From positions 30,905 through 94,904 of the forward strand of contig CAUERX010000001.1 in the NCBI GenBank assembly GCA_959020415.1: 64,000 bases of DNA, written 5' to 3'. The position numbers and the translations under genes were made by a program. Below the pieces are notes generated by a model that was given only the letters and a program-made list of their open reading frames with translations, was not told where the DNA came from and made no database searches. Below are positions 59,553-64,000 of this stretch, piece after piece. The stretch is from an uncultured bacterium (GTDB lineage Bacteria; Bacillota_I; Bacilli_A; RF39; UBA660). How positions within the stretch are numbered: position 1 is the first letter of the stretch; the number at the start of each line of letters is the position of its first letter.

Positions 59553-59943
59553 AATTTCACCTAGCTAAGTATATGCTTGTTCACATTATTTATTCGGGTG
59601 CAAAAAAGCGAACATTTATATATACTTAAGAATAAATGTTTATAAGATAATATTTATCTAAAAAACTAAAAAATGGCTTTTTGAAAATATTTGGAAAATG
59701 AAAAATCAAAATTTTTGACATTCTTGTTTTTTGACAGAAATAGCCATAAAATGTATTTTGGCGTTGAAAAATAAGAGTAAAAATAATTTTTGTTAACTTG
59801 TGGTGGGAAATATTTTTTTATTAAAAAAACGAAAAATATAAAAAGTGTAAAGTTTTAAAAAAATATTTTTTGGATTTTTCCTTTAAAATTAAGGGTGGAT
59901 AAAAGTGGATGAAAAAAAGTTGAGAAAAAGCGAACATTTTGTA
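59553..59943. other. Intergenic control region between the deacetylase and nrdD
   Basis: No gene. It contains the word AAAAAGCGAACATTT twice (59605 and 59926 regions) and an inverted pair ACATTTAT/ATAAATGT at about 59609-59635. CGAAC is the half-site of the Gram-positive LexA box. No full LexA or NrdR box is present. Confidence 0.5.
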
Positions 59944-59972
59944 TTGACCTTTTTGGAAAATGGTGCAATAAT
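59944..59972 (+). promoter_or_regulatory. Promoter of the nrdD operon
   Basis: TTGACC, a 17-base spacer, AATAAT, 26 bases before the ATG. One AAAAAGCGAACATTT word ends just upstream of the -35. Confidence 0.75.
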
Positions 59973-59998
59973 GAAATTATGATATAGGAGGACTTGTT

Positions 59999-62305
59999 AT
60001 GATTGAGACAGAAGATAAGCTATCAACTTTAGTGGTAGTAAAAAGAAATGGCAAAAAAGTAGAATGGAATGGGACAAAGATTGCCGTTGCTATAAAAAAA
60101 GGATTTGACAGTGTTAAAACTGAGGATGAGGAAGTTAAATACACTGAAAAAGATGTTAATAAAATTTATAATGCTGTGGAAAACAGAATTGTAAAAGAAT
60201 TTGTTTTGCAAAATGTAGATAAAATTAAAATTGAGCAAATTCAAGATTTAATTGAAGACGAATTAAAGAAAAAAGGATATGAAGATGTTTATCAATCATT
60301 TTCTGAATACCGTGAACGTAGAAATGCGTCTAGACAATTATTCTTTGGGGAGAAAAAGCAACATAAATTTTTAAAAGCAATTGAAAATTTAGGACTTAAA
60401 TCTTCATTAGAGGAAGACGCTAAAAGGGAAAATGCAAATGTTGATGGAAATACGGCAATGGGAACAATGTTACAATATGGTAGCACTGTTTCTAAGGAAT
60501 TTGCAAAAGCATATTTGATGAAGCCAAAATTTGCAGAGGCTCATGACAATGGTGATATTCATATTCACGATATGGATTTTATGCCAATGGGAACAACGAC
60601 ATGTTGTCAAATCGATTTGAAAAAGTTATTTACTGGTGGATTTTCTACAGGACATGGTCATTTAAGAGAACCGCAAGATATTATGAGCTATTCGGCTTTA
60701 GCAGCTATTGCTATTCAATCAAATCAAAATGATCAACATGGTGGTCAAAGTATTCCAGCGTTTGATTATTATTTAGCGCCCGGAGTATTATGTACTTTTA
60801 AAAAACAATTTAAACAAGCGATTTGTGATTATTTAGATTTTACGGAATTTGGTAATTTTATAAATATGGAAAGAATTGCAAAAGATATTGATAAATTAAA
60901 ATCAATTGAGTTTGATTTGGAAGATTTTTATCATTATGCTAAGGGGTCACAGGAAGTTAAACGTTTATTAAAGATGAGTTATGAAAGGGCTTTGGTAAAA
61001 ACTGATAGAGCAACTTATCAAGCGATGGAAGCGTTTATTCATAATTTAAATACGATGCATTCTCGTGCAGGAGCACAAGTACCATTTTCATCAATTAACT
61101 TTGGAACTGATACTTCACCAGAGGGAAGAATGGTAATGCGTAATTATTTACTTGCAACTGATTCGGGTCTAGGGCATCACGAAACGCCAATTTTTCCAAT
61201 TTCAATTTTTAAAGTTAAGGAGGGAATTAATTATAATCCGGGGGATCCTAACTATGATTTGTTTAAATTATCTTGTGAGGTTTCAGCAAAAAGATTGTTC
61301 CCCAATTTCTCATTTATAGATGCACCATTTAATTTAGCTACTTATAATCCTGATGATTATCGTACAGAGGTTGGTTATATGGGGTGCCGAACGAGAGTAC
61401 TTGCTGATGTTACTGATGGTAATTCGATTACTCCTGGAAGAGGGAATTTATCATTTACTTCGATTAACTTACCGCGTTTAGGAATTAAACACGGAATAGT
61501 GACTGGAGAAATTGATTTGGAAAGTTTCTATGAAGAACTAGGAGAAACAATGGATCTAGTTAAGGATCAATTACTTGAAAGATTTGATATTCAGTGTTCA
61601 AGAAATTTATACAATTTTCCATTTTTATTAGGTCAAGGAGTATGGATTGACAGTGAGAAACTTAAACCGGGTGATAGATTAAGAAAAATTTTGAAACATG
61701 GTACTTTAACCATTGGCTTTATTGGCTTAGCTGAATGTTTAAAGGCACTTATTGGTAAACATCATGGTGAAAGTGAAGAGGCTCAAGAGCTTGGCCTTGA
61801 AATTATTGGTTTTATGCGCAAACGTGTTGATGGTTACGCAGAAAAATATAATTTGAATTTTTCTTTAATTGCAACACCGGCTGAAGGGTTGGCTGGTAGA
61901 TTTACAAATATTGATCAGGCTATTTATGGTAAGATTAAAGGTGTTACGGATAGAGAGTATTATACTAATTCATTCCATATTCCAGTATATTACAATATAT
62001 CAGTAGCAAAAAAATTAAAGTTGGAAGGTCCATATCATGCATTTACTAATGGAGGACATATTAGTTATGTTGAATTAGATGGTGATACAGCAATGAATGT
62101 CGAGGCTTTTGAAAAAATCGTTAGATTAATGCATGACAATGGAATAGGTTATGGAGCAATTAACCATCCAGTTGATAGAGATCCAGTGTGCGGATATACG
62201 GGCGTGATTGGCGACGTTTGTCCAGGTTGCGGTCGTAAAGAGGGCGAAGGAGTCCCAATTGAAAGAGTTAAAAACGCTAGTTTGAATACTTGCGGTGGAA
62301 GATAG
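59999..62305 (+). CDS. nrdD: Anaerobic (class III) ribonucleotide reductase, catalytic part lacking the glycyl-radical tail
   Basis: A 768-aa class III ribonucleoside-triphosphate reductase. An ATP-cone (about 10-105, VVKRNGKKVEWNGTKIAVAI) is followed by the barrel, with NDQHGGQSIPAFDY and LSFTSINLPRLGIKHG. The C-terminal Zn-finger-like region has VCGYTG and CPGCGRKEGEG. A normal NrdD then has an R-x-x-GYL glycyl-radical motif. Here the protein ends instead with GVPIERVKNASLNTCGGR and has no such Gly. The motif is found in the next gene. The three genes nrdD, 62320 and nrdG form one operon. Confidence 0.93.
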   Translation: MIETEDKLSTLVVVKRNGKKVEWNGTKIAVAIKKGFDSVKTEDEEVKYTEKDVNKIYNAVENRIVKEFVLQNVDKIKIEQIQDLIEDELKKKGYEDVYQSFSEYRERRNASRQLFFGEKKQHKFLKAIENLGLKSSLEEDAKRENANVDGNTAMGTMLQYGSTVSKEFAKAYLMKPKFAEAHDNGDIHIHDMDFMPMGTTTCCQIDLKKLFTGGFSTGHGHLREPQDIMSYSALAAIAIQSNQNDQHGGQSIPAFDYYLAPGVLCTFKKQFKQAICDYLDFTEFGNFINMERIAKDIDKLKSIEFDLEDFYHYAKGSQEVKRLLKMSYERALVKTDRATYQAMEAFIHNLNTMHSRAGAQVPFSSINFGTDTSPEGRMVMRNYLLATDSGLGHHETPIFPISIFKVKEGINYNPGDPNYDLFKLSCEVSAKRLFPNFSFIDAPFNLATYNPDDYRTEVGYMGCRTRVLADVTDGNSITPGRGNLSFTSINLPRLGIKHGIVTGEIDLESFYEELGETMDLVKDQLLERFDIQCSRNLYNFPFLLGQGVWIDSEKLKPGDRLRKILKHGTLTIGFIGLAECLKALIGKHHGESEEAQELGLEIIGFMRKRVDGYAEKYNLNFSLIATPAEGLAGRFTNIDQAIYGKIKGVTDREYYTNSFHIPVYYNISVAKKLKLEGPYHAFTNGGHISYVELDGDTAMNVEAFEKIVRLMHDNGIGYGAINHPVDRDPVCGYTGVIGDVCPGCGRKEGEGVPIERVKNASLNTCGGR

Positions 62306-62319
62306 AAGGAGGAAACATT

Positions 62320-62481
62320 ATGAAAGCAGATGAAAAGAAAGTAGGAGAAGGGGTTAATTTCGAAAGAATTAGAAGAATTACAGGTTATCTTGTAGGAACA
62401 ACAGACAGATTTAATAATGGAAAAAAGGCTGAAGAACGTGATAGAGTTAAACACGATGCTGGCAAAATTGTTTCTAATTAA
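62320..62481 (+). CDS. Separate glycyl-radical domain of NrdD (53 aa)
   Basis: A 53-aa protein with FERIRRITGYLVGTTDRFNNGKKAEERDRVKH. This is the C-terminal glycyl-radical segment of class III reductases, normally fused to NrdD. The radical Gly would be Gly22. AAGGAGG is seven bases before the ATG, 14 bases after the nrdD stop and in another frame, and nrdG begins three bases after its stop. Its VGEGVNFERI start resembles EGEGVPIERV at the end of NrdD, as if the border was duplicated when the gene split. By analogy with YfiD and pyruvate formate-lyase, it should dock on NrdD after activation by NrdG. Confidence 0.85.
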   Translation: MKADEKKVGEGVNFERIRRITGYLVGTTDRFNNGKKAEERDRVKHDAGKIVSN

Positions 62482-62484
62482 TTT

Positions 62485-63036
62485 ATGAAAATACGTTTAG
62501 CAAGTGATCTTCAACCTGATAGTATTGTCGATGGTGAAGGCATAAGGACAGTTATTTGGGCTCAAGGATGTAGTCATAATTGTCCTGGTTGCCATAATCC
62601 TGGAACTCATGATTTTAAAGGTGGGTTTGAAGTGGATACTAAAGAGGTTATTGATGAATTAGATAAATTAGAAGGGCAGCAAGGAATTACGTTTTCTGGT
62701 GGTGATCCATTATTTCAGGTAGAGGCTTGTACAGAAATTGCCAAACATGCTAAAAAAATCGGATTGAATGTTTGGTGTTACACAGGGTTTAGATATGAAG
62801 ATTTGATTAGAATACCTAAAAATGTGGAATTTTTAAAACATGTAGATGTTTTAGTTGATGGTAAATTTATACAAGCAGAAAAAAGTTTAAATTTAGATTT
62901 TCGTGGTTCAAAGAATCAAAGAATTATTGATGTACCATTAAGTTTAAAAAGTGGGCAAGTTGTTTTAATTCCTAAATATATTGGGGAAAGAATGGTCACT
63001 GTTCAAGCTATTAAACCAAAACACGTCTATGTGTAA
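62485..63036 (+). CDS. nrdG: Anaerobic ribonucleotide reductase activating protein
   Basis: A 183-aa radical-SAM activase. The cluster motif CSHNCPGC (CxxxCxxC) is near residue 30, GGDP (FSGGDPLFQ) near 72, and the GF/YTGF region near 98. It uses S-adenosylmethionine to make the glycyl radical, here presumably on the 53-aa protein encoded just upstream. Length and motif order are normal. It ends the operon, with a terminator at 63100. Confidence 0.96.
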   Translation: MKIRLASDLQPDSIVDGEGIRTVIWAQGCSHNCPGCHNPGTHDFKGGFEVDTKEVIDELDKLEGQQGITFSGGDPLFQVEACTEIAKHAKKIGLNVWCYTGFRYEDLIRIPKNVEFLKHVDVLVDGKFIQAEKSLNLDFRGSKNQRIIDVPLSLKSGQVVLIPKYIGERMVTVQAIKPKHVYV

Positions 63037-63099
63037 TATTAAATAACAAATATTGTTGATAAAATAAAACATAAATGATAAATAATCTATGTAAGAGGA

Positions 63100-63122
63100 G
63101 ACTAAGAAATTAGTCTTTTTTA
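63100..63122 (+). terminator. Terminator of the nrdD operon
   Basis: GACTAA, loop GAAA, TTAGTC, then seven T. Confidence 0.9.
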
Positions 63123-63906
63123 TTATTATAAAGATTTTAAATTGTAATGGAGAAAGAGGCTTGGATTTTTAGCAATTAAAGTAATGAATATATTTGATGA
63201 TTTCAGAAAAATTATTAGAAGAATTAAGTTTGAAAGAAAAGCAACTTTTTTAATCTAGACGTCAATATTTTTTATAATGTCATTTCTAGTAGGAGATCCT
63301 GAATTAGATATAGAATGTGTGATATTATATAATATAAGCTAGAAGTTTTGATTTAGTTTTGTATAAAAGTAAATAGAGTTTTGTTAAGATGAATAATCAT
63401 GTGGAATTCTTTGTATTCCTTTTTTGTTAAGAAGAATACAAAGCTAAGAAATTTATAAGTTTTATAATTATGGTTGTCAGAATATACAGCATCTGAATCA
63501 AGTTTAATTTTATTATTTAATCAGCGATAGTCATGAAAATGATATTGTTATTGAAGTGTTAGAATAAATCGTAAACAGTATTTTTATTAATTTTTTTTAT
63601 AAGAAAAAACTTTTAGATAATTGTTTATAAAAAACAGATTGGTTAATATTCATAGCGTTGCATAAATAAAGAAATAGAGTATTTAGGAGAAAGTTTAAAA
63701 CTTACTTTGAATTATTTTTATGGAAAATAACAAATTCTTTTTTTCTGAATTATTTTTTTGCATTTGTTGTTTAAATTATAACAAAAGTCAATATATAATA
63801 TAACCTACGGTCTATATAATGGAGAATTTTATCTAGTTTGTGTTTATTATATGGTGTATATGTAGTGTATATTATTAACTTTAGTAATTGAAATTATTGA
63901 CAATAT

Positions 63907-63924
63907 GGGGGGGGGGGGGGGGGG
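63907..63924 (+). repeat. Run of 18 G
   Basis: A G18 tract in otherwise about 25 percent GC sequence. TTGACA (63896-63901) lies four bases before it and AT-rich -10-like words follow. It may be a variable promoter spacer or a sequencing artefact. Confidence 0.6.
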
Positions 63925-63976
63925 AACATAAATATTTTAAAAATCTTATTGGGCAAAGACATACGAAAAAACGAAG

Positions 63977-64000
63977 AAAAAAAAAAAAAAAAAAAAAAAA
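63977..64000 (+). repeat. Run of 24 A at the window end
   Basis: An uninterrupted A tract reaches the last base. Together with the G run this suggests an assembly edge. Confidence 0.6.

Larger units (their letters stand above)
63123..64000. other. Non-coding, low-complexity end of the window
   Basis: No frame of useful length, ribosome site or known RNA is seen. There is one perfect 10-bp inverted repeat (CTTTGTATTC with GAATACAAAG, 63409-63443). It looks like decayed sequence and ends in homopolymers. Confidence 0.6.

Overview
This 64-kb window is AT-rich and Gram-positive in character. TGA, TAA and TAG all end genes, Shine-Dalgarno sites are strong, and promoters are of the sigma-A type. 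It encodes spore proteins (SpoIVA, SpoVIF, CotZ-like, YutH-like) and the anaerobic ribonucleotide reductase NrdD/NrdG. Gene orders match Bacillus in several places: recU-ponA, cca/dnaD/nth, gpsB-rnpB, RodZ-like/pgsA/recA/rny, and der/spoVIF/spoIVA/HU. I infer a spore-forming, strictly anaerobic, small-genome member of the Bacilli/Erysipelotrichia side of the Firmicutes, probably an uncultured gut lineage such as RF39. The species cannot be named from the sequence.

Layout. 1-6.6 kb: patatin-like lipase, trpS, DUF368 lipid-carrier transporter, coat proteins, NifU-like and S1 proteins. 6.6-8.1 kb: twelve tRNA genes in two arrays. 8.1-15.7 kb: MvaI/BcnI-like nuclease, exonuclease III, two decayed genes, LemA, HtpX, a duplicated thioredoxin-like protein, a holin-like protein and a DmpA-C39 peptidase fusion. 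15.8-31.7 kb: four small integrative elements in tandem, separated by 15-16-bp copies of the 3' end of the tRNA-Ala gene at the right edge. They carry tyrosine integrases with DUF3173 partners, replication-initiator-like proteins, a MobV relaxase, a Panacea pair, an AlbA_2 pair and XRE regulators. All three integrase genes are broken. 31.9-45.3 kb: holin, ABC transporter, P-loop kinase, Tam41-like cytidylyltransferase, engB, der, spoVIF, an AIPR relic, spoIVA, HU, cca, dnaD and nth. 45.4-63.1 kb: ponA, recU, an acyltransferase/acyl-CoA synthetase operon, gpsB, rnpB, RodZ-like, pgsA, recA, rny, a polysaccharide deacetylase and the nrdD operon. The last 0.9 kb is apparently non-coding and ends in poly-G and poly-A runs.

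How the genes fit together. Phospholipid synthesis is well represented: two PlsC-like enzymes, an acyl-CoA synthetase, a Tam41-like CDP-DAG synthase candidate, PgsA and a patatin. Cell-wall growth is covered by PBP1, GpsB, DUF368/PopT and a deacetylase. DNA repair and recombination are covered by RecA with a LexA box, RecU, Nth and ExoA. The most unusual items are the fossil tandem element array, an NrdD whose glycyl-radical domain is a separate 53-aa protein, a bacterial Tam41 homologue, and candidate toxin-antitoxin or defence pairs inside the elements.
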